Assembly: GCA_030123545.1 (NCBI GenBank)
Contig: CP126124.1
Location: forward strand, 2,480,001-2,544,000
From: Burkholderiaceae bacterium
Lineage (GTDB): Bacteria > Pseudomonadota > Gammaproteobacteria > Burkholderiales > Burkholderiaceae_C
Direction: 5' to 3'
Length of the DNA: 64,000 bases
In this document: positions 16,741 to 26,706 of the stretch, piece by piece
Numbering within the stretch: the stretch's first letter is position 1
How the letters are laid out: each line of letters begins with the position of its first letter
Translations under genes and position numbers: made by a program
Notes under the pieces: model-generated
Databases searched by the model: none
Seen by the model: the letters and a program-made list of their open reading frames with translations, nothing else
What the model was told of the DNA's origin: nothing

Positions 16741-17502
16741 ATGCGCGTGAAAGACAAGTCCGTCATCGTCACCGGCGCCGGCAGCGGCATCGGTCGCGGC
16801 ATCGCGATCCGCCTGGCCGAGGAAGGCGCGCGCGTGATCGTGAACGACATCGACGTCGCGCACGGCGAGCGCGTGGTGGCGAGCATCGTCGCTGCCGGCG
16901 GCCAGGCGTCGTTCTTCGCCGCCGACGTCACGAAGTCCGCCGACATGAAGGCACTGGTGCACGCGGCGCTCGAGCGCCATGACCGGCTCGACGTGATGGT
17001 CAACAACGCCGGCTGGACGCACCGCAACCGCCCGGCGCTCGAAGTCGGCGAGGACGAATTCGACCGGGTCTATGCGGTCAACGTCAAAAGCATTTATCTC
17101 GCGACGATCCATGCGGTGCCGGCGTTCCGTGCGAACGGCGGCGGCAGCTTCATCAACATTGCGTCGACCGCAGGCGTGCGCCCGCGCCCGGGCCTGACCT
17201 GGTACAACGGCTCGAAGGGCGCGGTGATCACGACCAGCAAGTCGCTCGCGGCCGAACTCGGGCCCGACAACATCCGCGTGAACTGCATCAACCCGGTGTT
17301 CAACCCGGACACCGCGCTGTCGACCGAGTTCGCCGGCGGGCCGCTGACCGAGGAGCGGCGCGCGAAGTTCCTCGCGACGATTCCGCTCGGGCGCTTTTGC
17401 ACCTCGGTCGACGTGGCGAACGCCGCGCTCTACCTCGCCAGCGACGAAGCCGCGTTCATCAGCGGCGTCTGCATCGAGGTCGACGGCGCGCGGTGTGTTT
17501 GA
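16741..17502 (+). CDS. Short-chain dehydrogenase/reductase, 3-oxoacyl-ACP reductase-like
   Basis: The protein has 253 residues from the ATG at 16741, which is preceded by TGGAG. A start at 16726 would add five residues but overlap that site. The cofactor motif TGAGSGIG, the NNAG motif and the active-site YNGSK are present, so it is a classical NAD(P)-dependent SDR. Members of this group are annotated as glucose or 3-hydroxyacyl dehydrogenases, but the substrate cannot be told. A truncated GCTAT...ATAGT repeat lies just upstream (16708-16724) in a short AT-rich patch that probably holds the promoter. Confidence 0.92.
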   Translation: MRVKDKSVIVTGAGSGIGRGIAIRLAEEGARVIVNDIDVAHGERVVASIVAAGGQASFFAADVTKSADMKALVHAALERHDRLDVMVNNAGWTHRNRPALEVGEDEFDRVYAVNVKSIYLATIHAVPAFRANGGGSFINIASTAGVRPRPGLTWYNGSKGAVITTSKSLAAELGPDNIRVNCINPVFNPDTALSTEFAGGPLTEERRAKFLATIPLGRFCTSVDVANAALYLASDEAAFISGVCIEVDGARCV

Positions 17503-17644
17503 AACCCCCAGGCTACGCGCTTTGCGCTCCGCCCTCCCCCTTCTGGTTCCCGAAGGGGCTAAGGGCCGCGGCTCCGAGCCTGCCTGCGCAGGCTTGGACG
17601 GCCCGAAGAGGCGGTGCCTCCGGCGCCGCCGCGGCCTGCAAGGC

Positions 17645-17704
17645 CACCCAGCGGCCGGGCGTAGCCCGCTCCGCGGGTGCCCGCGCACGGCCTGCTCCGC
17701 GGCC
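17645..17704. repeat. GC-rich dispersed repeat, copy 1
   Basis: This 60-bp block lies in the 254-bp gap between the SDR gene and moaA. Its reverse complement matches 37267-37326 closely at both ends: GGCCGCGGAGCAGGCCGTGC starts both copies and GGCCGCTGGGTG ends both. The rest of the gap is strongly GC-rich, with several small inverted repeats and no convincing gene. Confidence 0.75.
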
Positions 17705-17756
17705 TTCTGAAGGGCCTCGGACAAGCGGGGCTTTGCAGGCCATGCACAATCGGGCG

Positions 17757-18878
<1,122 letters not shown>

Positions 18879-18925
18879 GATGGAGCGGCGCCCAGGCTTC
18901 CCGCACTGCGTGTCGCTGAATGGCT

Positions 18926-18946
18926 CCTTCCCCCGCTGGGGGAAGG
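18926..18946. repeat. Perfect 9-bp inverted repeat between moaA and mobA
   Basis: CCTTCCCCC and GGGGGAAGG pair across the 3-nt loop GCT. It resembles small REP-like elements scattered through many proteobacterial genomes. It could also act as an mRNA hairpin. No T-run follows. Confidence 0.7.
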
Positions 18947-18989
18947 CTGGGATGGGGGCAAGCCGGCGGTCCGCGGCGGATCGATCCAC

Positions 18990-19604
18990 ATGATCGCGTC
19001 CTCGGACATCACCGGCCTCGTGCTCGCGGGCGGGCGCGGTTCGCGCATGGGCGGCGTCGACAAGGGGCTGCAGGCGTTCGGCGGGGTGCCACTGGCGCAG
19101 CACGCGCTGCGACGCCTGCAGCCGCAGGTCGGGCCGGTGCTGATCAATGCGAACCGCAATGCCGCCGTCTACGAATCGTTCGGCGCGCCGGTCTGGCCGG
19201 ACCTGCTGCCCGACTTTGCTGGGCCGCTCGCCGGCTTCATGACCGGGCTCGCTCACTGCGAGACGCCGTACCTGGTCACCGTGCCCTGCGACAGCCCGCT
19301 GTTCCCGACCGATCTGGTCGCGCGGCTGGCCGCTGCGCTGAAGCGTGACGGAGCCGAGCTTGCGATGGCCGCCGGCTTCGATCGCCCTGGCGCGACCGAA
19401 CCGCGCACCCAGCCGGTGTTCTGTCTGCTGCACCAGACGCTCCGCGCGAGCCTGGAGCGTTTCACCGCGGCCGGCGGCCGCAAGATCGACGCGTGGACCG
19501 CGCAGCATCGCACCGTGATCGTTGCGTTCGACGCGCCGGGCGACACCCGCGCCTTCCTCAACGCGAACACCGAAGACGAGCTGCGCGCGCTCGAACCGCG
19601 ATGA
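18990..19604 (+). CDS. mobA: Molybdenum cofactor guanylyltransferase
   Basis: This 204-residue enzyme joins GMP to molybdopterin, giving the guanine-dinucleotide form of the cofactor. The GTP-binding motif LAGGRGSRMGGVDKGL near the N terminus and PCDSP further in are diagnostic. The protein ends in NANTEDELRALE, as is usual for MobA. Its stop overlaps the moeA start (ATGA). The xanthine-oxidase-type enzyme upstream normally needs the cytosine form made by MocA, so this MobA probably serves other molybdoenzymes. Confidence 0.96.
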   Translation: MIASSDITGLVLAGGRGSRMGGVDKGLQAFGGVPLAQHALRRLQPQVGPVLINANRNAAVYESFGAPVWPDLLPDFAGPLAGFMTGLAHCETPYLVTVPCDSPLFPTDLVARLAAALKRDGAELAMAAGFDRPGATEPRTQPVFCLLHQTLRASLERFTAAGGRKIDAWTAQHRTVIVAFDAPGDTRAFLNANTEDELRALEPR

Positions 19605-20866
19605 AGACGCTGGACCAGATCGCCGCCGAACTCGAGGGCTATGACCCGAAGGCGCTGCGCTCGGACGACGTCAACCGCTTCCTCGCGCGGCTGGTCGAAC
19701 CGGTTACCGAGTCCGAGCAGGTCGGTATCTTCGACGCGCTGGGCCGCGTGGTGGCGCGCGACGTGATTTCGCCCGTCGACGTGCCGCCGCACGACAACTC
19801 GGCGATGGACGGCTACGCGTTCGGCGGCGCGGCGCTGCACGGCGCTGTGCCGCTCAAACTGCGCGTGGCCGGCACCGCATACGCCGGTCGTGCCTGGCGC
19901 GGGCAGGTCGGGCCCGGCGAATGCCTGAAGATCATGACCGGCGCGGTGCTGCCGGCCGGGCTCGACACCGTGCTGCCGCAGGAGCTTGCGCAGATCGACG
20001 GCGAACAGGTGGTGATCGCCGCAGGACTGCTGAGGCAGGGCGACAACCGGCGCCTCGCCGGTGAAGACCTGCGCCGCGGCCAGCCCGCGCTGCGGCAGGG
20101 TCGGCTGCTTATGCCGGCCGCGCTCGGGCTCGTCGCCAGCTTGGGCCTGCCGACCGTGCCGGTGCTGCGCCGGCTGCGCGTCGCGTACTTTTCGACCGGC
20201 GACGAAATCCTCTCCCTGGGCGAGCCGCCGCGCGAGGGCGCGGTGTACGACAGCAACCGCTACACCGTGTTCGGCCTGCTGCGTCGCCTCGGTTGCGAAG
20301 TGATCGATCTCGGCGTGGTGCCCGACGAACTGGCGCGGCTCGAAGCCGCGTTCGTCGACGCGGCGCGCCGGGCCGACGCAATCATCACCAGCGGCGGCGT
20401 CAGCGTCGGCGAGGCCGATCACACCCGCACGATGATGAAGCAGCTCGGCGACGTCGCGTTCTGGCGCATCGCGATGCGGCCCGGCCGGCCGATGGCGGTC
20501 GGACGCATCGGCGATTCGGTGCTATTTGGATTGCCCGGCAATCCGGTCGCTGTGATGGTGACCTTTCTCGCATTCGTGCGCCCGGCGCTGCTGCGCATGA
20601 TGGGCGCGTCGGCCGAGCCGCTGCCGCTGCTAAGGGCCCGCAGCCAGCAAGCGATCCGCAAGAAGGCGGGCCGCACCGAATACCAGCGCGGCATCGTCAG
20701 CACCGACGCGAACGGGCGCCTGTCGGTGCGCAGCACCGGCAACCAGGGCTCGGGCGTGCTCAGCTCGATGGTGCAGGCCAACGGCCTCATCGTGCTGCCG
20801 CACGAGGGCGGCGACGTCGCGGTCGGCGACGAGGTCGAGGTGATGATGTTCGACGGTGTGATCTAG
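19601..20866 (+). CDS. moeA: Molybdopterin molybdenumtransferase
   Basis: This 421-residue enzyme inserts molybdate into adenylated molybdopterin. It shows PPHDNSAMDGYAF near residue 60, the STGDEI motif, TSGGVSVGEADHT, and FGLPGNPVAVMVTF, all standard MoeA signatures. Translation is coupled to mobA by the ATGA overlap. The remaining bases to the insertion sequence at about 20981 hold no clear gene. Confidence 0.97.
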   Translation: MKTLDQIAAELEGYDPKALRSDDVNRFLARLVEPVTESEQVGIFDALGRVVARDVISPVDVPPHDNSAMDGYAFGGAALHGAVPLKLRVAGTAYAGRAWRGQVGPGECLKIMTGAVLPAGLDTVLPQELAQIDGEQVVIAAGLLRQGDNRRLAGEDLRRGQPALRQGRLLMPAALGLVASLGLPTVPVLRRLRVAYFSTGDEILSLGEPPREGAVYDSNRYTVFGLLRRLGCEVIDLGVVPDELARLEAAFVDAARRADAIITSGGVSVGEADHTRTMMKQLGDVAFWRIAMRPGRPMAVGRIGDSVLFGLPGNPVAVMVTFLAFVRPALLRMMGASAEPLPLLRARSQQAIRKKAGRTEYQRGIVSTDANGRLSVRSTGNQGSGVLSSMVQANGLIVLPHEGGDVAVGDEVEVMMFDGVI

Positions 20867-21073
20867 CGGCGGCGCGCGCCGGGCGCAGGCGTGCGTCGAT
20901 CGAACCGTCGATTCAGTGAGATTGCGCAATCAGCGGGCCGCCTGGGGCGAGGTCTCCGCTCTGCGCCACCACGTACAGCTTAGCCCGGATATTTCACCAA
21001 TAGTGGGTCGGCAGCCTCGTGCGTGAGCGCGTTGACATTGGTATCTGACGCCAATTTCAACCGAGGACTGCCG

Positions 21074-22078
21074 ATGCCAAAGTGTACCGATGGGACGATG
21101 GATTTGGGGCGCGTGGGCCGGCGCATCATCGAGGCCAACTTCGAAGGCGGTGACATTGGCTCGGACGGTGGAGTTTTGCTGCTGCGACGCGTCGATGAGC
21201 GCATTGGTTTGAGCCGATCTGCCGCAGCCGTGCTCAGCGACCCACGCGATCCGGGGCGCATCACGCATGGCCTGCGCGAGCTGCTGGCGCAGCGCGTCTA
21301 CGGGTTGTGCTGCGGCTACGAAGACCTCAACGACCACGACATGCTGCGCTCGGACCTGCTGATGCAGACCGCCGTAGGCCGGGTCGATGCACTGGCCTCC
21401 TCGCCCACACTGTGCCGCCTGGAGAGCCGGGCCACACGCGCGCAGGCGCTGGCCCTGCATGGCGTACTGATCGAGCAGTTCATCGCCAGCCACCGGAGCG
21501 CGCCCGCGGAACTGGTGCTGGACATCGACGCCTCGGATGTGCCCTTGCACGGCAGCCAGGAGAGTTGCGAGTTCCACGCCTACTACGACCACCACTGCTA
21601 TCTGCCGCTGTACGTGTTCTGCGGCCAGGCCATGCTCGCTTGCGTCTTGCGGCGCAGCCGCATCGACGGGGCGAAGAACGCCGCGGCCGTCATCAAGCTG
21701 ATCGTTGCGCGACTTCGCCGCGCGTGGCCCCAGGTGCGCATCATCGTGCGCGGTGACTCGGGGTTCTGCCGCCAGCGCCTGTTGCGCTGGTGCGAGCGCT
21801 CGGGCGTGAGCTACATCGTAGGTCTGGCGCGCAACGCGCGGCTGCAGGCCATCGTGCAGTACGCCGAGGCGATGCTGGCCGACGAATACGAACGCACGGG
21901 CGCCAAGCAGCGCCTGATCGGCGAGTTCGTCTACGCAGCCGATAGCTGGGACATCGAGCGGCGCGTGATCACGCGGCTGGAGTACGGTGCCCAAGGCAAC
22001 AACCCGCGCTTCGTGGTGACCAACCTCCAAGGCGACGCCGTCCAGCTGTATGAGCTGCGCTGCCCCCAGGTTTCGTAG
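21074..22078 (+). pseudogene. IS1380-family transposase, N-terminal fragment
   Basis: The fragment encodes about 334 residues from the ATG at 21074, with GAGGA upstream. An in-frame start at 21023 is less likely. It contains the DDE-type motifs LDIDASDVPLHG and RGDSGFCRQRL. The frame ends at a TAG supplied by the end of the inserted IS3-family element, so the C-terminal third is cut off. Confidence 0.88.
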
Positions 22079-22087
22079 CACTTCGAT

Positions 22088-22966
22088 CTAGAGCCCAGGG
22101 GTTTGCATCGTAGCTGATGCGGGTGGTTGCGCGTTGCCGCCAGCATGCTGGCGGCAACGCGCGGCGAACACGGCCGGCGGCACGTACCCGAGGGTGCTGT
22201 GCGGCCGGTGGTGGTTGTAGTCCTCGCGCCAGTTGTCGACGACGCTGCGCATGTGGCTCAGGCTGGCGAACCAGTGCTGCGACAGGCACTCGTCGCGGAA
22301 GCGGCTATTGAAGCTCTCGATGTAGGCGTTCTGAACCGGCTTGCCGGGCTGGATGAAGCGTAGCTCGACGCCGTTGCTGGCCGCCCAGGTCTGCATCGTC
22401 CTGCCGGCGAACTCCGGCCCGTTGTCGGTTCGGATCACCTTGGGCAGCCCGCGTTCGGCCTTGACCTGGTCGAGCACCCGCGTGACGTACAGCGCCGGGA
22501 TCGATGTGTCCACGGCGATCTGCACCGCCTCCTTGCTGCAGTCGTCCACGACCGTCAGCGTCTTGACCCGCCGGCCGTTGGCAAGTTCGTCGAACACGAA
22601 GTCCATGCTCCACACCTCGTTGGGTTGGATGGGGCGCACGAGCGGTTGCCGTTCGGGCACCGGCAGCTTCTTGCGTCGCCGCTTGCGCACCATCAGGCCT
22701 TCCTCACGGTAGACCCGGTACGTGCGCTTGACGTTGATCGCCCAGCCGTCGATTCGCAGGCGGCTGTGCAGCATCCGGTAGCCGTGGCGGCGATGCTGGC
22801 CGGCGAGCTCCGTCAGGCGCTCGCGCAGCCGGCCGTTGCCGTCGTCGCGGGGTTGGTAGCGCAGGGTGCTGGCGCTCATGCTTACCAGCCTCAAGGCCTG
22901 GCGCTCGCTCAAGCCTCGTTCCTGCAACTGCCGCACGACCTCGCGACGCGCCGCCACGGCCACTAT
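22088..22966 (-). CDS. IS3-family transposase OrfB, DDE integrase domain
   Basis: About 293 residues are read from the frameshift site. The HTH_21-type linker (RLRERLTELAGQHRRHGYRML) precedes an rve integrase core. The catalytic triad appears in SMDFVFD, RTDNGPEF and YIESFNSRFRDECL. Length and motifs suggest an intact enzyme of the IS407-like group, so the element may still be mobile. Confidence 0.9.
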   Translation of the reverse strand: MVAVAARREVVRQLQERGLSERQALRLVSMSASTLRYQPRDDGNGRLRERLTELAGQHRRHGYRMLHSRLRIDGWAINVKRTYRVYREEGLMVRKRRRKKLPVPERQPLVRPIQPNEVWSMDFVFDELANGRRVKTLTVVDDCSKEAVQIAVDTSIPALYVTRVLDQVKAERGLPKVIRTDNGPEFAGRTMQTWAASNGVELRFIQPGKPVQNAYIESFNSRFRDECLSQHWFASLSHMRSVVDNWREDYNHHRPHSTLGYVPPAVFAARCRQHAGGNAQPPASATMQTPGL

Positions 22967-23223
22967 TTTCCCTTGAGCACCTCGCGCATCGCGTCGATCT
23001 CGAGCATCGAGTTGGCCAGCAACTTCTTGAGCTTCGTGTTCTCGGCCTCGAGCGCCTTCAAGCGCTGCGCGTCCGACACGTTCATGCCGCCGAACTTGGC
23101 CTTCCAGGCGTAGTAGCTCGGCTCGCTGAAACCATGCTTCCTGCACAGCTCCTTGACCGGCAATCCGGCATCGGCCTCGCGCAGAAAGCCAATGATCTGC
23201 TCCTCGGTGTATCGCTTCTTCAT
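22963..23223 (-). CDS. IS3-family transposase OrfA
   Basis: This 86-residue protein starts with MKKRYTEEQI. A helix-turn-helix (about 8-45, ELCRKHGFSEPSYYAWKAKFGG) is followed by a leucine-zipper helix (LKALEAENTKLKKLLANSMLEI). The stop lies just after GGGAAAATAG. A -1 slip on the A run would continue into OrfB (IVAVAARREVVRQLQ), the usual way IS3 elements make the full transposase. Confidence 0.9.
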   Translation of the reverse strand: MKKRYTEEQIIGFLREADAGLPVKELCRKHGFSEPSYYAWKAKFGGMNVSDAQRLKALEAENTKLKKLLANSMLEIDAMREVLKGK

Positions 23224-23276
23224 CGGTCCGATCTCCAATTCGGGTGATCGGACTCTAGAACTACCTGCTACGAATC

Positions 23277-23624
23277 CCCGGGGGCAGCGCAGAGCGGCTG
23301 TACTGCCAGCGCGGCGAGGCGGAGAACCGCATCAAGGAGGCCCAGCTCGACCTGTTCGGCACCCGGGCCAGTTGCCAGCGCTTCGCGGCCAACCAGCTTC
23401 GCTTGTTGCTGGCGGCGCTGGCCTACACGCTGATGCAGCGGCTGCGCGATCTGGCGCTCAAGAACACCGAGTTGGAGCGCGCCGCCGCGGCCACGATCCG
23501 CGTGCGACTGCTCAAGATCGGCGCGGCCATCGTGCGCAACACACGCCGTGTGCGCGTGTTGCTGGCTTCGCACCACCCGATGCGCAGCATCTTCCTCAGC
23601 GCCGCACAGGCCCTGGCCCCCTGA
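23277..23624 (+). pseudogene. IS1380-family transposase, C-terminal fragment
   Basis: The frame resumes with ERLYCQRGEAENRIKE, the conserved YREK-like glutamate region of IS1380 transposases, and ends at LSAAQALAP. It is the missing tail of the fragment at 21074-22078. From 23625 to about 23780 only IS1380 terminal DNA is seen. Confidence 0.85.
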
Positions 23625-23797
23625 ACCTCATCCAGTGCTGTCCCCGGCACACTGACAAACAACGGGGGAAAGGGGGTGCTGCGCCCCGAAACAGCCAACA
23701 ACCCCATCCAGTAGCTCGCATCGGCCCAAAGGGCCGCGCTCAATGCCCGCCAGCACGCCCGGTCAACAGCCATCGGCTTGCTGATGAAATATCCGGG

Positions 23798-24853
23798 CTA
23801 GCGCAGCGCGTCGTTCAAGCGCGCGAGTTCCGCAGCACCGGGACACAGTTCGGCGCGTCCCAGCGCGTTCAGTGGCGTCGCCGTGGTGTTCAGTGCCTCG
23901 TGCAAATCGCCGGTTTCGGCATCGACATAGAGCAGCCCGGTCAGCACCTCGCCGCGCGCCTGGTGCAGATGCACGTGGTTCATCGCGGCCGCCCGATCGG
24001 TCGGGTCGTAGCCTTCGTGGAGCTTCCTCAGGCGCAGCACCGTACCGTCGTGCTGCGCGACGTCGACCACCTCGCCCGGCGCATAGTCGGTCGTGATCTC
24101 GCGCTTTTGCGAGATGAAGTCGATCCGGCTCACCGCGTCGTTGTGCTCGCGCACGTAGTCGTAGCTCTTGGTGCTGCCGGCATGGTTGTTGAACGTGACG
24201 CAGGGGCTGATCACGTCCAGGAACGCCGCACCCGCATGGCCGATCGCGCCCTTGATCAGCGGCACCAGCTGCGCCTTGTCGCCCGAAAAACTGCGCGCGA
24301 CGTAGCTCGCGCCGAGCTGCAGCGCCAGGCCGACCAGATCCACCGGAGCATCGCGGTTGATCGCGCCCTTCTTGCTCTTCGACCCGCGGTCAGCGGTGGC
24401 GGAGAACTGCCCCTTGGTCAGGCCGTAGACCCCGTTGTTCTCGACGATGTAGACCATGTTCACGCCGCGGCGCAGCGCGTGCGCGAACTGGCCCAGGCCG
24501 ATCGACGCGGAGTCGCCGTCGCCGGACACACCGAGGTACAGCAGGCCGCGGTTCGCCAGATTCGCCCCGGTCAGCACCGACGGCATGCGCCCGTGCACCG
24601 AGTTGAAGCCGTGCGATGCGCCGAGGAAATAATCCGGCGTCTTCGAGCTGCAGCCTATGCCCGACAGCTTGGCGACGCGGTGCGGCTCGATGTCGAGCTC
24701 CCAGCAGGCCTGGACAATCGCCGCCGAGATCGAGTCGTGGCCGCAGCCGGCGCACAGCGTCGAAATCTTGCCCTCGTAGTCGCGCCGCGTGTAGCCGACC
24801 TGGTTGGTCGCGAGCGACGGATGATGCAGACGCGGTTTCGCGAGATAGGTCAT
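23798..24853 (-). CDS. 2-oxoacid:acceptor oxidoreductase, thiamine-diphosphate-binding beta subunit (KorB-like)
   Basis: This 351-residue subunit holds the thiamine diphosphate and catalyses oxidative decarboxylation of a 2-oxoacid to its acyl-CoA. CAGCGHDSI near residue 35 and GCSSKT supply cluster-ligand cysteines. GDGDSASIGLGQF...NNGVYGLTKGQ is the thiamine-binding motif. It overlaps the alpha-subunit gene (ATGA). The sequence resembles the Kor enzymes of aromatic-degrading Azoarcus and Thauera, so 2-oxoglutarate is a likely substrate, but this is inference. Its stop codon coincides with the end of the IS1380 element. Confidence 0.88.
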   Translation of the reverse strand: MTYLAKPRLHHPSLATNQVGYTRRDYEGKISTLCAGCGHDSISAAIVQACWELDIEPHRVAKLSGIGCSSKTPDYFLGASHGFNSVHGRMPSVLTGANLANRGLLYLGVSGDGDSASIGLGQFAHALRRGVNMVYIVENNGVYGLTKGQFSATADRGSKSKKGAINRDAPVDLVGLALQLGASYVARSFSGDKAQLVPLIKGAIGHAGAAFLDVISPCVTFNNHAGSTKSYDYVREHNDAVSRIDFISQKREITTDYAPGEVVDVAQHDGTVLRLRKLHEGYDPTDRAAAMNHVHLHQARGEVLTGLLYVDAETGDLHEALNTTATPLNALGRAELCPGAAELARLNDALR

Positions 24854-26706
24854 GCGCTGGGCTCCCTGGCCATCTGACGGGTGCGGCGTCGCGGCGCGCT
24901 GGCCTCGGCGTGCACATGCTCGGTGATCGCCTGCGTGATGAAGCGCGCGGTGATCGGCGTGCCGTCGTAATGCAGCACCGGCTCGAGTTGCGCCGGACTC
25001 ACGTCAAGCTCGTTCACCAGCAGCGTGCGCATCTGCGCATCGCGGTTCTGCTCGACCACGAACACCACCTCATGCGCGGCGATGAACTCGGCCACGCCGC
25101 CCGCGAATGGAAATGCGCGCAGCCGCATCGCGTCCAGATGGATGCCGGCCTGCGCCAGCGCAGCCAGCGCCTCGTCCATCGCAGGCGCGGTCGAGCCGAA
25201 GTAGATCACGCCGAGCCGCGTGCCGCGTGCACTCGGACGCAGCACCGGCTGAGGCACCAGCGCGGCGGCGGTCTCGAATTTGCGCAGCAACCGCTGCACG
25301 TTGTAGACGTAATCGGCGCCGCGCTCGGAATAGCGGGCGTACGGGTCTCGCGTCGTGCCGCGGGTGAAGAAGCTGCCGCGGGTCGGATGGGTGCCGGGCA
25401 GCGTGCGCCACGGAATGCCGTCGCCATCGACATCCTTGTAGCGCCCGAAATCGCGCCCTGCCTCCAGCTGCTCGGCGCTCATCACCTTGCCGCGGTCATA
25501 GTCGCGCGCATCGTCCCATGCGAACGGTTGGCACAGCCGCTGATTCATCCCGATGTCCAGATCGGTCATCAGGAATACCGGCGTCTGCAGCCGATCGGCA
25601 AGATCGAGCGCGGCGGCGGCATGCTCGAAGCATTCGTGCGGATCCTCGGGAAACAGCAGCACATGCTTGGTGTCGCCGTGCGACGCGTAGGCGCAGCACA
25701 GCAGATCGGCCTGCTGGGTGCGTGTCGGCATGCCGGTGGACGGGCCGCCACGCTGCACGTCGATGATCGTGACCGGGATCTCGGCGAAGTAGGCCAGGCC
25801 GATGAATTCGGTCATCAGCGACACGCCGGGCCCTGAGGTCGCGGTGAACGCGCGTGCGCCGTTCCAGCCGGCGCCGACCACCATGCCGATCGCGGCGATC
25901 TCGTCTTCGGCCTGCACGATCGCGAATCGGTGCATGCCGGTATCGGGCTCGACGCGCAGCTTGCCGCAGTATTTCTGGAACGCCTCGGCCAGCGACGACG
26001 AAGGCGTGATCGGGTACCAGGCCGCGACCGTCGCGCCGCCATACACGCAACCGAGCGCGGCCGCACTGTTGCCGTCGACGAAGATGCGGTTCCCGACGCG
26101 GTCCGAGCGGCGCACCTGCAGCCCGACCGGGTCCAGGTGGTCGCGCGCGAACTCGCGCCCCGCGTTCAAGGCCCGCACGTTCGATTCGAGCAGCCGCTCC
26201 TTGCCGCGGTACTGCTCGGAGAACAGCGCCTCGATCACCTGCGGGTCGATGCCGAGCAGCATCGACAGCGCACCGACGTACAGGATGTTCTTGAACAGCT
26301 GGCGCTGCCGTGCGTCTTCATAGGTCGCGTTGCAGATCGCGGTCAGCGGCATGCCGATCACGGTCAGGTCGTCACGGAACTTCTCCGGCGGCAGCGGCCG
26401 CGTGCTGTCGTAGAACAGGTAGCCACCAGGCTCGACTTCGGCGACGTCCGCGTCCCAGGTCTGCGGGTTCATCGCGACCATCAGGTCGACCCCGCCGCGC
26501 CGGCCCAGGTGGCCTTCCTCGCTGACGCGCACCTCGTACCAGGTCGGCAGCCCCTGGATGTTGCTCGGGAAGATATTGCGCGGACTGACCGGCACGCCCA
26601 TGCGCAGGATGGCCTTCGCGAACAGCTCGTTCGCCGACGCCGAGCCGGACCCGTTGACGTTGGCAAACTTGACGACGAAATCGTTCACCGATTCGATGCG
26701 CTTCAT
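24850..26706 (-). CDS. 2-oxoacid:acceptor oxidoreductase, fused gamma-alpha subunit (KorA-like)
   Basis: This 618-residue protein has a gamma domain (about 1-190, with GSGSASANELFAKAILRMGVP) fused to the pyrimidine-binding alpha domain. The alpha domain begins DGNSAAALG and carries the YPITPSSSLAE and TSGPGVSLMTEF motifs. These fused subunits form an alpha-beta heterodimer that needs ferredoxin or a flavoprotein partner. The start at 26706 overlaps the stop of the preceding flavoprotein (ATGA). Three genes in overlap indicate a single complex. Confidence 0.9.
   Translation of the reverse strand: MKRIESVNDFVVKFANVNGSGSASANELFAKAILRMGVPVSPRNIFPSNIQGLPTWYEVRVSEEGHLGRRGGVDLMVAMNPQTWDADVAEVEPGGYLFYDSTRPLPPEKFRDDLTVIGMPLTAICNATYEDARQRQLFKNILYVGALSMLLGIDPQVIEALFSEQYRGKERLLESNVRALNAGREFARDHLDPVGLQVRRSDRVGNRIFVDGNSAAALGCVYGGATVAAWYPITPSSSLAEAFQKYCGKLRVEPDTGMHRFAIVQAEDEIAAIGMVVGAGWNGARAFTATSGPGVSLMTEFIGLAYFAEIPVTIIDVQRGGPSTGMPTRTQQADLLCCAYASHGDTKHVLLFPEDPHECFEHAAAALDLADRLQTPVFLMTDLDIGMNQRLCQPFAWDDARDYDRGKVMSAEQLEAGRDFGRYKDVDGDGIPWRTLPGTHPTRGSFFTRGTTRDPYARYSERGADYVYNVQRLLRKFETAAALVPQPVLRPSARGTRLGVIYFGSTAPAMDEALAALAQAGIHLDAMRLRAFPFAGGVAEFIAAHEVVFVVEQNRDAQMRTLLVNELDVSPAQLEPVLHYDGTPITARFITQAITEHVHAEASAPRRRTRQMAREPSA

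Larger units (their letters stand above)
22072..23275 (-). mobile_element. IS3-family element inserted into the IS1380 transposase gene
   Basis: It carries OrfA and OrfB on the - strand. The ends contain imperfect inverted repeats: TTCGTAGCA...TCTAGAG at the left matches the reverse complement of CTCTAGA...TGCTACGAA at the right. Exact ends and the target duplication cannot be fixed by eye. A run of C residues flanks both sides, so a CCC or CCCC duplication is possible. Confidence 0.85.
20981..23799. mobile_element. IS1380-family insertion sequence, interrupted by an IS3-family element
   Basis: The outer ends form an inverted repeat: TAGCCCGGATATTTCA at about 20981 and its near-perfect reverse complement TGAAATATCCGGGCTA ending at about 23800. 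Flanks TTAG and CTAG are almost the same, as expected for the short NTAN-type target duplications of this family. The transposase gene is split at about 22072. The right end falls directly on the TAG stop codon of the 2-oxoacid oxidoreductase beta-subunit gene. Confidence 0.85.

Noticed and set aside
17503..17756. Series of terminators between the SDR gene and moaA
   Set aside because: Hairpins are plentiful because the DNA is very GC-rich, but none has a T-run. A repeat better explains part of it.
20909..20980. Short - strand coding tail left of the IS1380 element as a remnant of the oxidoreductase gene
   Set aside because: The KorB-like protein already ends at a natural-looking C terminus, and the tail is only about 22 codons without recognisable features.
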